From Archegozetes longisetosus (lineage: Eukaryota; Arthropoda; Arachnida; Sarcoptiformes; Trhypochthoniidae), in contig JAEMBT020000004.1 in the NCBI GenBank assembly GCA_018873245.2, positions 8,101,073 through 8,165,072 on the forward strand: 64,000 bases of DNA, read 5' to 3'. A program made the position numbers and the translations under genes. The notes beneath the pieces are model-generated. The model saw only the letters and a list, made by a program, of their open reading frames with translations, was not told the DNA's origin and did no database searches. Position 1 is the first letter of the stretch; each line of letters begins with the position of its first letter. Shown here one piece after another: positions 16,801 through 30,000 of the stretch.

Positions 16801-18341
16801 GTTAGAATGACATTAACGTTTTGCTGGTTTGGCCGCACTAAAACAAATGGTTTTGATTATTCAAAAAGTTAGTCAATCATCATTAAACGTAATGCTTCTC
16901 TGCAAATTACAAGTCTGTACAGACTTATGTCTGTATTATAGACGTATAATTGGTAATTGAACATATTTTACAAGAATTAAAAGTTAAATGTTTGTGCAGT
17001 CAAAAGTCTACAGTTTGTGTGGTTCCCTTTTAGTGAATGTTTGCACGCATTATGCAAATTAATCGTTGTACTAAACGAGCCAAACAATCTTCTACTATGT
17101 CTTTATTCCTATTTCACTTCCTTCTTATGTGCAAAATAATGTCGAATAGTACTTATAAAGGAGTCTAAACGGTTTGATAATTTACATACAGTACTAATTA
17201 CAGGGATATATAATTAATGCTTAAATTAACCAAAGTAATGCTAGATGCGATGCAATAGGGATAGCTCGAAGAGTGGGATTAATTATTTGGCAAAAGTGCG
17301 TCCGTCCTGTGTTTTACGTCCTGACAATAGAGTCATATTTAGTTTTGTATTTCTATCCTTTATCCTAGTCTCTAACACGTATCTAATGCATCTAACGTAT
17401 TAGATCACTACCAGTTATCAAGTTTTAGTTGTAAACCCTCAATCACGACCTAATTTGAAGGCGAACAGTCTTTACGAAAATTTTATCCTTCTCTCCATAT
17501 TAAGCGTTTTATTGTTGTGTCACTTGTTTTCTGCTTTTCATGTCTCAATACCTGCACCACTCCATGAAATGCCCAAATCTTAACAGAACCACTATTTTGT
17601 TTGCTTTTGATTAAGCAATTCAATTTTTGCATAAATTATAGGAAACACACATTTCAAATCTTAATTGCAATTTATTTTGGGTTAACTTTCACTTTCAGTC
17701 AAGTTTTCTTAAGTTATAAATTGTCACGACTTATGGTTTAAATTCATTTCAAATAGAGTTTCGATGAATACAAAAGTAATAAAAGCCAACAGAAATAAAA
17801 GATTACAATAAGAGTACAATTTGAAAAGAAAGTAATAAAGAAAATAATAAATTATCGATCGTCAGATCTGTGGTCCAAAACAGTGAGCGCTGAGCGACCC
17901 TAAACACTAAAATGGCCTAATTTTGATATAAGGCAACCAAATATATATAATAGCACTTAAGCTATAACATTGTCAAACTTTCCATAGTTCAATACTAACC
18001 TATAGCTAATTATTACTATTACACCAGTAAATTACAGCGAAAATCTCACTGATAATTAGTATAAATTTAATTGAAAGAGAGTATACTGAAAATAGAGTGT
18101 GTCTCGAGGAGCAAATTAGGAATACTTGACTTTCAATTGTTAACATATAATATGGTTATTAGTATAAAAATATACTAACTGTTAATGCACACCATTATAA
18201 CAGACAAATGGATTAGATTAAAACAAACTAAATCAAAAAACAATACATACCGACGAGAAGCAAAAGATTTTTTTGCCATTTATTTAATTCTTTCCTAATA
18301 GATCTTTTCTGATGTTCGCACCGCAAACAGTGTTCCGCCAT
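13861..18341 (-). CDS. Eip93F: Ecdysone-induced protein 93F (E93/Mblk-1), LCOR family
   Basis: Nuclear steroid-response transcription factor; in insects it is the adult specifier of metamorphosis. Exons 18341-18251, 16776-16628, 16315-16008, 15921-14567 and 14474-13861 are all in phase, giving 838 residues. The N-terminus (MAEHCLRCEHQ through VGMERVAQELMGGRKW and EPEDWSQSETCYFCN) matches the Cys-rich LCOR/LCORL N-terminal module. Next comes a CtBP-type PLDLS motif. The first Psq helix-turn-helix (RTYTEEELQAALRDIQSGK to RSTLRNKV) starts near residue 195, and the second (RNYNRDDLAKAVKAVQRG to VPHSTLEYKVKERHL) near residue 610, split by an intron after HRAG. An LKQLL nuclear-receptor-box-like motif lies between. 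The C-terminal exon ends in a Lys/Asp dipeptide repeat tract. The large introns are typical of a regulated gene. Confidence 0.94.
13944..14004 (-). repeat. Hexanucleotide repeat coding (Lys-Asp)n in Eip93F
   Basis: About ten ATCTTT units in frame in the last Eip93F exon, encoding alternating Lys and Asp on the minus strand. Length is likely to vary between individuals or be imperfectly assembled. Confidence 0.95.
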
Positions 18342-21300
18342 TTTTCGCTTTCAATCATTTTAGGGTTACGTCACTTCACATCTCTCTCTAGCCCTAACTC
18401 TATGTCTCTCTGATTTGCCTTCACATGATTGCACCCAAAAACACAATATGATTGCGTAACTAACTTTTGCCCAACTTTTTCTCGTTGTTAAGCTTTTTTT
18501 GTCGGTTTACTTTGTGTGATAACCTTTCGTAATAGCTTTCATAATAGCTTCTTTTTCGCTAAACTCTCATCAAACTTTTCCGTTATGCTAAAGAAACTTT
18601 AGTCGAACTTTTATCTTCATATCTGATGAATATTACTTTTACAGCTAACTATTGCAATAAGTTGTAGGTCAGTTGTAAATAAGAAATACATACTTTTACT
18701 TTCTACATGCAATCATCATATTAGTGACTTAATTAAGGCATAGAAAATGTAGATTTTATTGTACAAGTCAAATTATAGAAAGTTTTCATGTTTTCAAAGC
18801 AACGTCAAGCATGTCGTTCATGTTTAACATAACACTTTTGTATAAGTAAACTTAATGCATACACATAATTCTTAATTTTTGTTTGTTTTTTAGTTTATCT
18901 CAACATATTGTTTGTTGCGTATAATATCTATTTTCGATACCTCAGAAATTAGTTTTGATATCTTGATCCTGCACTAAAGTTTATTAGAGATGTTTTGCAG
19001 TCAAGCCAGTTATCACAATTTGCATTAAAAAACTCCCGTTTCGAGAGACGATCGGGATATCACAAAATACATTAGAATGAAAATATTTTTTAATTTTCTC
19101 GTTTCTTATTGATTTTTAAAAGTAGCATTCATTTGAATACTTGTTTATCATAATTTTTTCATAAGAGAAATAGTGACATTAATTTGAGTACAAGGGTTGC
19201 TGCGTTACAAAGTTTTAATATTTCATTATAATTGACTTTGTTTAACACGAGAGTATATTTAAGAGCTGTACCACAACTTTTAATGAATTCCAGTAAGTAG
19301 ATAAAGTTTATCGTGATTTGTGTTTTATTGCTAATTCTTGGTTCCTTCTAATTCTTGCACAGTAATTAGAAGCGGAAATATTTGAATAGTCAAATTGCCT
19401 GTTAACATATCGATATCGGAATGCTTGGTGTTTTCGTTTCGAATTTCTTTCAACAGGATTGTTCCATTTGATAATGTTAGATTTCAATTTCTCAGTTGTG
19501 TTAAGCATTTCTTATCACTCTAATCATATTGCTATAAAACAATTACAACTCAATAAGCAATCATTCCAATCATAAGCTTCAGCTTCTGTCCTCAACACTG
19601 AATGGTCAGTTTGGGATATCCCTCAAATTGCAAACTCACACTCACAAACAAAGACAACCTTCTGTTTTATCGTTATGAAAAGATTTCAGAATCACCTTTA
19701 CATATCCTAACAAGTTAGAGTTTATTAAAACCTTACTGGGTAAAACCAATAAAAGTAATTCACAAATATTTTCATTGTCAATAATCTTTATAATGAGGTC
19801 TGCTTTGGAAGACAAATTTTTCAAATTTATCATCAAGACTCTAAAATTGTTCCAACAGTTTGAAGCAGCCATAGAGATTTTAACAGTCAATGTGACTGAA
19901 TATTATTTTTGAAAATGAAATCAGAAGATGAATCAAATTGCATTGAAACGCACTGGTTGACGGCACAATCTTTACAGTGAAGCGCGGGTACTTGCCAACT
20001 CAAAGTATCGGTGGCCGAAAAGATTCAATCAACCTATTTCGAAATCTGTCAATCTAACTTACAAATCGTTAAATAATTTGTTCAAATAGTGCGCATCAAT
20101 TGTTACATTAATTTTATGGGTCTGTATTCGATGGATGGCGTGTATGTCTCGATCAATGTCTGACTTACCTGAGTTTATTACTTTAGCTGACTGTGTCAAA
20201 TGAAAATCTATTTGCTACCTGCAGTCAAATCTACCTTTAATATACTATACCAGCGAAAACCTGTTTTTTAACTTATCAAAACTCAAAAATAGGTGCCCTC
20301 CTAGTCAGAAAAACCAAAACAACTTTCAAGAGCAACAGAAATAATGATGCGGAATATTTAGAAGATTTTTAGTAACTTTAATAATATATTGAGTAGAAAA
20401 TAAAAGAATAAGTTTTCCAGAGTTTACCGTTTATGTAAATTCCCGGTAAATACCCTCTTGATTCCTAAACTTAAAAATTTGATTGAATTGTGACTCAACT
20501 TTTACAAACAAAAGTTTTGCCATCATTCCTTTCATTAGATAAGACATAGACGGATCTTCCGGAACGGCTTAACTTGAAAGGTTTTATAGATATCGAACAT
20601 CTTGTACGCTATATTTAATTTATGGTCGATTAAACAAATGACGTTTCTAGCTCATAAACGATAACGGAAATAAGTGGAAAGCACAAATTGAAACCAAAAT
20701 AACCAAAATTGCGAGATTATTGTCATAAGAAAGCCAAATCCAATATCTGAACGATTCAAAAACTTGGTGTGCTTTAGTTTCTCTTTGCGTTCAACTTTGA
20801 TCGACAAGAAATATATATCTATATGAAAGTTATTCTCATTAAAATAACAGTAATGAAGCATGAAATCTACATGAAATGATTAGAGTGAAATATGCAATCA
20901 TTTTCAAACAGAGGTATTTTAACAGGCCTTTTCCGTGCAAGTTATCGAAGTGCATGAAACATCGATAAAAAAATTGAATTAATCGTAAATAAATATGATT
21001 CATTCAATTATCATAAAGTGAACGATATCTAGGCATCTAAACATCCAATAAATTTTGGCGCCACTATTGGATTTTGTATAATACATTTAGAGAAAGCTAT
21101 TTTTACAATAGAGTTATGTCGCTTTGGTGCTATATGACATAAAATTATTTCATACTTGTATTGTAAAGCTTAGCGGAAGTGTTACTATCACTTTTCTTTA
21201 ATATTATTCAACGAATCAAATATAGCTAACTATTGTTTTGATGGAGTGGCATTTCTTCTACGCAAATAGTATAATACCTGTAGTTGGTGAATGGTGAAGG

Positions 21301-21598
21301 ACAGAATAAAGTTTTAGATATTTAATAATATAGTTGGGACGTATTGCGCAAAAACTTGATAACTGTAGTTGTACAGCAACACTTAGTGGGATGTGCTTTG
21401 CTCACACACTCACTCAAATATAGTGCCCTACTCCCCATCATTATTACTTTTAACTGGCGCTTCAAGCTTGTCATTTCCACTCCATGCCAGTAACTCAATC
21501 AAAACTTTTCTCATAATTTATTTGAGAAATTTACTGTATATGAGTTCGCATGATTCGCATAATTCGTTTGTTGTGCACTTGATTAGTCTCTAATTATT
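18342..21598. other. AT-rich intergenic region upstream of Eip93F
   Basis: About 3.3 kb with no supported gene. The first ~100 bases upstream of the Eip93F start contain CGTCA and CT-rich sequence and are the likely promoter and 5'UTR. Minus ORFs at 19308-19508 and 19642-19890 are short, without recognisable domains or neighbouring exons, and I treat them as chance. Confidence 0.45.
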
Positions 21599-22156
21599 TT
21601 GTTTATTATGCCTGCAGTGCCTAATAATCTGTCTGTTCAGCCTGTTTATGGCGTTAATACTAATCAAACTACTAACAGAGCTGACGATCGACAAAACTCC
21701 AGATTCAACTATCGACAAAACTGTTCGTTTATGAATGACTTTGTGGCAAATGTATCTGAAGAGCAATTGGAAGAAATAACGCATACATTGCATGTAAATA
21801 TGGTTTCAGACTCGCCCGATGATACCAATGATTTATCGTCTAATGCATTATCTGTCAGTGTTGTAAACAATCACGAGTCAACCAATAATAACCAAAATAA
21901 TAATGACAATGATAATAGCAATAATAATGTATTGGTTTGTGGTGTTATATTAATTGATGAACGAATTACTCTAAGAAACTCTCAACACAACGAATTGTCT
22001 GAGCCTCTCTATAAAAACTATATTGTTTTAGGTTCAGTAGTACTAAGCAAAGTTAACATTTCGGCCCAAGAACTTCGAATGTGTTTACAAAGTCAACTTT
22101 CATCTGTTCTTGATTGTTCACAAAGGTTCACATTCCTCACTAAAGAAGGGTATACG
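21599..22156 (+). CDS. Unidentified N/S-rich protein exon, possible 5' exon of the TIR-SLOG gene
   Basis: I do not recognise this by homology. The frame opens at TTG (21599) with ATG at 21608 (MPAVPNN) and stays open for about 185 codons. The first half is polar, with an Asn/Asp-rich run. The second half alternates hydrophobic strands: VLVCGVILIDE, YIVLGSVVLSKVNIS, then AQELRMCLQSQL and QRFTFLTKEG. The end resembles the start of the 27.0-kb exon (TLKQLRDTIDDQL...KFEYTFIEKNSW), suggesting a repeated beta-grasp-like segment. The exon probably ends at AAAGAAGG|GTATACG near 22151. If so it is a phase-2 exon that does not directly fit the 27021 acceptor, so at least one intervening exon would be needed. 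It may equally be a separate gene. Confidence 0.4.
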
Positions 22157-25100
22157 ATCTGAGTTTTATTTTTCTAAAACGTAGTTTCAAACAATTTTGC
22201 TCATTTAATCTGAACTTAATGAACCTATCCTAATGAAAAAAGCAATGTCTGCCTAGTAAGTAGCAATGAAAACCAAGCTATTTATTCATATCAAAACTCT
22301 ACAGTCCAAAGTGTAATGCATAACATTGCTTTTATCGATCTTATCTGATAATAAGTTATGAATAGAATAAAAGTGCACAAATGAGTGTCCGTTCAAAGCA
22401 AATGAAAGCAAGCATTGATTAAATTTTGCTAAAGCAGTTTACTTCATACAATTATTTGTCTAGCTAAATAGATAACATTTTTTGCATTATTATTAATGTT
22501 TCATCTCTAACACAAATGAACTTGAAATTTTGTCCAATTTGATTAGTATAGTTGAAGAGAAATGATGGATTTTCCCATTTAGAGCGGAAGCACCCAAACT
22601 ATTCCAACTCTTGTCCCAAATCAAACATTGTCTCATGAATTGCAAAATAATCGGTTTAGCAGCATTCAAGGCTATTACAGGAATAGCTCAGTATAGTGAA
22701 TGGCCGGGTGCCGAAAGTTAACATTGACTATAACAGGTTTCTCTATAAACATGTTATTTAGCATTAGTTGATGTCAGCAACAGTTTATTGCTTTCACTAT
22801 AACGAGGATTCACTACAAGATTCACTATATTGAAGGTATTGATGTACAGGCATTATAGAATTGAGTTTGCACCCAATATTTTAGGTGTTTACTGTGAAAA
22901 TATATTTTAATACCTGTTACAGAACTACAGATATTTACTCATATGTAAGCTGTTTAATACAAAATATCAGATGCATCCTTGATTCACGTTAATTATCATG
23001 AAAGTATTTAGAAAGAGGATCATAAACTTATTGATCGGTTTGTTTGACTGTTTATCTTTTTCTAAAGAAGGATGTAAAGAATACGAGAAATGCTTATCCT
23101 AAACAAAAACTTAGCAAAAGGAAGGCAAGTGGTAGGCAGTATAATCGTGCAGTCGGTTCACTTTTATTGAGTACCTTACTATTAAGTTTTATCTTTTTTT
23201 ATTGATATTATGAACAAATAGAAGTAATATTATATCGAATAGTTTATATAAATAGAGGAGAACATTCGGTCATTGCTCTAGTTCGTATATTTGAAACAAC
23301 ATTTTTCTTATATTCCGTTACAGATATCGGTTCTTTTGTAATTGCATAGCATAAAACATTACTCTTTGCATTAATTTGGAGAAATAATTGTTTTCGTCTC
23401 AATTACTAAGCGGTACAGCAATAGCGAGACAATAGAGTATTTTACTTTCTTATCTATATCGCTAACAGTGAGTTGGAAAACAATTTTTTTACTTCAATAA
23501 ATGGATATTTTTTATCAAATGAAAAGAGATATTCGAAGAACACATAAATACTTTGAAGGCGCTATTATTGAGTTTCCTTAATGATATTTCAATTCTATTT
23601 ATGTAAAAATTGGTTACTTATGAGCTGCAATATATAATAATCGATATCTGTTTTTGTACTGCTATCGAAACAAATAATCACTTTTAATGCTTCAAATCAT
23701 AACCATTGCTAACATAATGACCTGTATCTAAAAATTGGTGAAAAAGGTTGACTCAACAGATAGGTATTTGTATTGAAGAACTAGACTAGAAGGCAAATGA
23801 ATTTTTGTGGAATTTCAAGTTTTACTACTGAAAGCGTTTCAAATGATGCCTCAAACAAGTACTAAGGATTAGAAACAGGAACTACTTGTAGGACTACAAA
23901 TAGAAATTTGCCTAAGCTTAAGTTAACCTGAAATCCTCAATTTTCAACTCAATTCAAGGGTAATAATCAAAGGGAGTGACAAACTTGATTAATTATATAA
24001 CTATAAAATTAGTAAATTAAATAATACATAGAGAGAATGATAGATAACAGAGCAGTTAAAGGATTATCAGGTTAAGTGTTATGCGTATATTTAGCTGCAG
24101 TGTTTACTTTTCAATGCTAACCGTCTCACATCCCAAACTTACTTTTGCGCTAATTGAAGGCAACGCATTAAAAAGTTATTACTTTATTTCTACCATACCT
24201 TTACATTATTTCTTTGTAATTCTCATGACAAACATCCCAATGATTTAGCAAATATATAAAGCCCTACAATATCTCAATTAGTTCTAGACAAATAAGCTTT
24301 TATGACAATAGAATTTGCAAATATTTTTTGTTTACCCTAAAGATAATCCTTGGTTTCAGGTCTGTGTCCGTTAATCATGCCATTAGAATTGTAAAAAACG
24401 TTAATGAAGTTGATAATTGCATTTGAAATGATTTCTTAACTTTTCTCTACGATTATGCTGTTTATATAAAACTTAATGAACTTTTTCTGTTTGACATAAC
24501 AATAAAAATGATAATTGCATGAGCGAAAGCATCAAAAGTTCTAAAATATTTCTTAGAATTACTCAACTTCATGCTAGTTGTAGTGTTTTCATAATTATGG
24601 CTCAATTCAAATACTGATCATAAATTATAAAACTCAATCGATTTTTTGCTATAAATTAAAATAAAACATGATATTAAGTGAATAACAATGAATGAATTAA
24701 AATAATATATTTTATTAAATATATGTAGGCAGATGAATATAAAAATGATTTAAACTACTTGAAAATTGAATTTACTCGGTCTCTCACTTGGAGATATTTG
24801 TAGAATGCATAATTAAATAATTTCTATTTAAATTATGTCTAAATAATCTGTTAGACTAGTTTTCTAACTTCAACATCTCATTAAATTTTTATTAACGCGT
24901 TTAAAACTTTGCCAATGGTTTGAAAACAGTGTTCAAGTTAAACAGAGCAGATATCGGTTAGTTTATTTTGAACCCTTTATGCTTTCAATATTGCATTGCA
25001 ATTGCTAATGAGTATCTCTAAATCTGACATCTCTGATATCTTGATTCCTTAATACTGCATCATAGTATTAGTTGACAGTAACAAAAAACAAGTGTCAAAA

Positions 25101-27020
25101 TGATTACACGATAAAGCAGTCAATGTTATGAAGCACTTACTCAATGTGATTACGGTCAATTTTGTAATATTTTCTGAGTATTGCACTTATACGTAGATTC
25201 AGCTAGTAAGATGTTTATTTGCAAGTTTTACTGAGAATCAATCTTTAAGCCAATGACCAATTGAGAAAAAGTGCTTGATTTAGGCGCTACTGCATCGATT
25301 TCTAGTATATATTTTAAATTTTGAAATCAAACTTAGAAATGACACTTAAGAAGCTCATAACCAATTTTACTGAATGGCTAACAGAATTCTCGGAATGATT
25401 CAGATTACAAAATTTCAACTTGAAGTCCGTTTCAGAGTAATTGAAATTTCATAATAAATTGTAACCGAGAGAAAAACTCGAATAATTCACTACAGTAATG
25501 GGATAATATTGACTTGGCCTTAGCCTCCGCTCACTATAATTTTAGATTATCTATATTGTAATTGCAAATAAGTTGGCGCGCGTCAAGGTTTGAAAATCTG
25601 TCATAGTTTATGCCGAAGAATACATCAGATAAAACTTTAAATTATAGCAAAATGTTAATTATTTAGCAGAAAATATCATTTAAGCGCTATTTATGTTTAA
25701 ATTATGTTTTGAGAGTCTACTACATTATTAAACGAAAGCCTCATAATCATAAACATTAATTATTATCCAAAACTGAATCTGAAAATATTCATTCAAATAG
25801 ATATCTATTAACTGATGCCTGATAGAAAAAAGATAGGATAATTTGGTGACAATAAGTATTGAATGACTAGTTAAAATGAAATATCCTTCGCTAAAAATCT
25901 ATGATTCATGCTATGAGAATGAGGCAAACATGAGTCAAACTATATACACCTGATTCGAACATTTAATGTTCAAGTCACATCCAGGAAGGGCTAAGAAGTT
26001 ATAACTTCTAAACATTTTCTAAAAGTCAAGTGTAAATCTGTAATAAAAATGGGGTAAAAAAAACTTCGAGACTGCATTTATTTAGCATATGAATAGTTTA
26101 AAATAAATGAACAGGTATTCTGGTGTAATACTTATTTGCAACAAATGAGAACACTTAATTTAAGACCTTCAGTCCCAGACTAAAATTTTGGCCAGAGCAC
26201 TAATTCAAGCTGAATACATATTATTAAAGTGTTTATTTAAGATTTCAGATCTGATTATTGACACATATGAATGTGTTTCTGCATCTACAGTACACTAAGC
26301 ATTGTTGAGAATTAGCGGTGAATATGTCTGAGAGTTGATTTGATCAAGTAAAAGCCTTCAAACTAACATTGCCATGGAAAATACTGACTTTATAATCAGC
26401 CAAATATTCATGGAATTAAGTTGATATGTAAAATAGGATCTAATCTTTGAGTCTATTCTAGGATTAATTATGTGATTATTCTTAGATAATTTTAATGAGT
26501 ATTTAATCTAAATACTCAACAAATTAATACGTTGGCATTTGTTTAACATACATATATATAGAATATATACTTATCATAGGCTCAGCTGTAGTCGAGTTTG
26601 AGTCGACTTTTTGTTTTTAGAGTAAAATAATGTATGAATAAAACATGCACTCATATTCTTCAATACATTTCTCTGTCACGATTGTCCCTAAACTTGGATT
26701 GATTCCAAGATATAAGGTCTGAAGGGATCACAAGCTATTTACTTGAATGAGCAAGAATTAAACAAACAAAATACCAAAATAACATAAGACTAGTCTATGG
26801 TTTCTTAGTTATGTCTTAATGAAGTTATCTCTATGTACAGGTGGCCCATCTTTAAAAGTCAAGAGAGCAAAATCAATGCATCTAATATTATCAGCTCTAA
26901 TAGAGTGATAGCGATCCGCAAAGAATTTGGTAATTCATAATTTCTTAAGATTTGACAGCAATAGTTAGATAAGAAAAGTTGCTAATGATATTTTGTGATC
27001 AATCTTTTAAAATTCGATAG
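22157..27020. other. AT-rich region, intron or intergenic, with a possible DNA-transposon remnant
   Basis: About 4.9 kb between the 21.6-kb exon and the first clear TIR-gene exon. A possible extra exon at about 22583-22687 (acceptor TTTAG, reading SGSTQTIPTLVPN) is unproven. A stretch at about 22686-22850 with repeated CACTATA and CTATAACGAGG motifs looks like a decayed DNA transposon end. The rest shows nothing I can call. Confidence 0.4.
22686..22850. mobile_element. Possible decayed pogo/Tigger-like element
   Basis: The segment begins CAGTATAGTGAATGG and ends in CACTATAACGAGGATTCACTA and TTCACTATATTG. These repeated, partly inverted CTATAA/CACTATA words resemble the ends of pogo/Tigger elements. 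No transposase and no clean target duplication were seen, so this is tentative. Confidence 0.25.
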
Positions 27021-30000
27021 ACAAGCCTCGACTGGGAATTGTCAATACTAACGGGGAATGTTTTGGGTTCATATTTATTGATTATCTATGTACATTAAAA
27101 CAACTTCGAGATACAATAGATGACCAGTTGAAGGAACTCGGAGCAAAGAATCAAAAGTTTGAATATACATTTATTGAGAAGAATAGTTGGCCAGTAGCCA
27201 GCAATCAAGAATCGAAGTTGTCAGTACTGGACATAATAAGCAATCATAATATTTGCCTTCAAAGTGGTTCATTAAGTATTGCAAACATTAGCTCCAGTGC
27301 TAATGTCAATGCAATACAGGAAGCACCACAGTCTTATCCAGCCATCAAAAGCTATCCCAGCTCTGAAGATGTCTTGAAGACTCAGAAAGCTCAAGACGCT
27401 ATTGATTCAATCATTACAGACAAGCCATGGAACAAAATATCTTCAAAGAGCAAAGGCTTTACTATGAGGTATGCAAGACTTGAATCAAATAATTTTGAAT
27501 ACTTGTTAACCCATTCAGATAGAAACTAAGCAGCATTGAAAAGTCTTAAACGATTTCTAAACATGTTATTTTCAATCTAACAAAGCTTAAGACAAACTAC
27601 TCGACGAAAGAACGAGAAAGTTGTGCGAATCAAATCAGGAAAATCATCGGCAAAAATAATAATGCTTAGCTATGCTCGACAGGAAGCAGCGCAACATGCA
27701 TTAGACTTGAAAAAGCAACTTGTCAGTCTTGGTTATAGTGTTTACTTGGTAAGGGATAAATCACTCTTTTATCAAATTCAATTCAATTATGAGTATTAAA
27801 TCATGTTATCAATTAAGGATGTCCATGAAATCAAAACGGGTAGTGATTGGCAGGACTCGCTCAACGATGCAGTTAGAAGCTGTGAAATTTTTGTACCACT
27901 CGTTACGCCAATGTATGGCAAAACACAATGGACTAATAGAGAGGTACAGACTTATACAACTTCGTTTGTTCGTCAAATTACCAAATAAATTTATTTGTAC
28001 AATCAAAGTAATGAGATACTCTGTTATAATCATAGGTCAAATTGGCTGATCTTTTGCGAAAGTATATCATTCCCATCAATTTTCTAGGTTAGTAAACAAT
28101 TTTGTTCAGTCTATAACTCCCTAACTGTTAAACAAGTTTAGTGATAAAAATGAAACAAATGAAACCTAGCATCAAATTAGTTTTGTTGAAGTAGTTGTGA
28201 TAGTAAAACGATTGTGAATAAACCAAACACTATTCTGATTTATTTATTGAACATATGCCTAAGTTTTCTTTTGCGATGTAGTGCCGTCACAGTACTGTAC
28301 TATTGAGAAACTGTTTATAGCAAAAAAGCTGACCCTATTTGTTTTAATAAAAGTAACTCTAAATTAACTCATACTTAATATGTTTATGTTGAATAGATAC
28401 CTGGCCACCGGAGTGTTTGGCGATTCAATTCGCTACAACTCAATACATACCATGGAGACCAACTGACGGCGAACACGGTATTGAACTAGCTTTGGATTTA
28501 ATATGCAACATAGACTTATAAATTTATTGTTTAGAGAGCCCAATTGATAAGTCTACACCAGACATCAAGATGTGGCCACAAGTATATTTGGAACGTGTAT
28601 CTGCTCTAATCGCGCAGCAAATTATGGCTTCTTTACCAAAACCAGAAACGATCAAACAAATCATGCCTACGCTAAATGAAGTCGATGGACCTAGAGATAC
28701 AGAACCAGAAAAGCCTTTGGTAGTGATTAGTGCACACCCACAGCAAAAGACAGTTGTTGCTCAAATAAAATCATTATTATGTGACGACTACACTGTCTGG
28801 TGTTCGACAGATCTTCCAGAAGGGGGTCTTATTGATGAAGATGTGATCGGAAATACTTCGCCTCCATTCACTCCGAGCCAGTTGCCAACAATAGCAGAAG
28901 AGGGAAAAGAAACGTCATTTAGTGAAGCATATAAAGACATCGCCAGGAAGATTGTCGAAAATAGCAAACAACGTCCGAAATCATTACCTCCTGGAGCGGA
29001 GAACAATACGATAGAACTGAAAAGGCCGTTAACGAGAATGATGTCACAAAATAGCGAAACGGGTCATTTGTCATCTCTAACACCTGACATGATCGACAAG
29101 CTAAAAGCATTCCAAGAAAGAGTCATTCACGCTGGTGTTGTCATTATAGTTGCCTCTGAAACCTATTACAAGTCCCGAACATCGCAACAACACGCATACT
29201 ATTGCGAGTACAGAAAGGATATGATTTTAGTACGGTGTGATGTCACTCCGATTCCTGCCTGGTTTTCAATGTTAACGGCGCAAGACTTTTCCTTAGTAAG
29301 TCACTAACTGTTTAGAAAAACAGTCTTTCTGTACTGATTGAGCCCGAGTTGTTCAAACAGTAGACAATAGAGAATCTGCTGTCAACTTTTCAAACATTTC
29401 AACTAATTTTTAAACGTTTTATTTTTTAGTCTGTGAAGAATCCGCGCTTCAATGAGCTGCTCAAATCTCGAGTCAAGAGGACTCTTGATCCATCTTCAAA
29501 AGCTCCAGCCGATGATATGCATGAATCGAAAATGCAATATTTAGTCAGCTTCATGAAGAAGAATATACCATTACTTGAAACATGCGTTTATGTTGTTGGC
29601 AGGTATGAAATCAGAATAAAAATCAAAAACTTCAACAGTAATTAATGAATTGTTTGAATGCAGCACAAAGTTACAAGACCCCCGATCCGAAGAGATTTGT
29701 AAAGAGATTGGTTCCGAATTAGCAAAAGTGAAAAATGTGACGGTAGTCACGAGTGGATTCTATGGGGCAGGAGATATAGTTGCGAGTTCTTTCAATGATT
29801 CGCGTCAATCGAATCAGAACTCTAGCGGTGCTAATGAAAATAATCCAAACTCTTTTGAATCATCAGTCGTTCATATCGTGCCATTAAAAGATACTGAGGT
29901 ATATTCAATATCTATTTATAAAGTTTACATTTAATCATTGAATTGTTTGTGCAAACAGGACTTCAGGAGCAAATGCAGACAGAATTCTGACGGATCTTTT

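Noticed and set aside
19308..19890. Two minus ORFs of 66 and 82 codons
   Set aside because: No domain, no convincing splice signals joining them, no upstream or downstream exons.
22242..22345. Possible exon reading NVCLVSSNENQAIYS after the 21.6-kb ORF
   Set aside because: Could be linked by a short intron but the expected middle of the repeated domain is missing and a stop follows; too weak to call.
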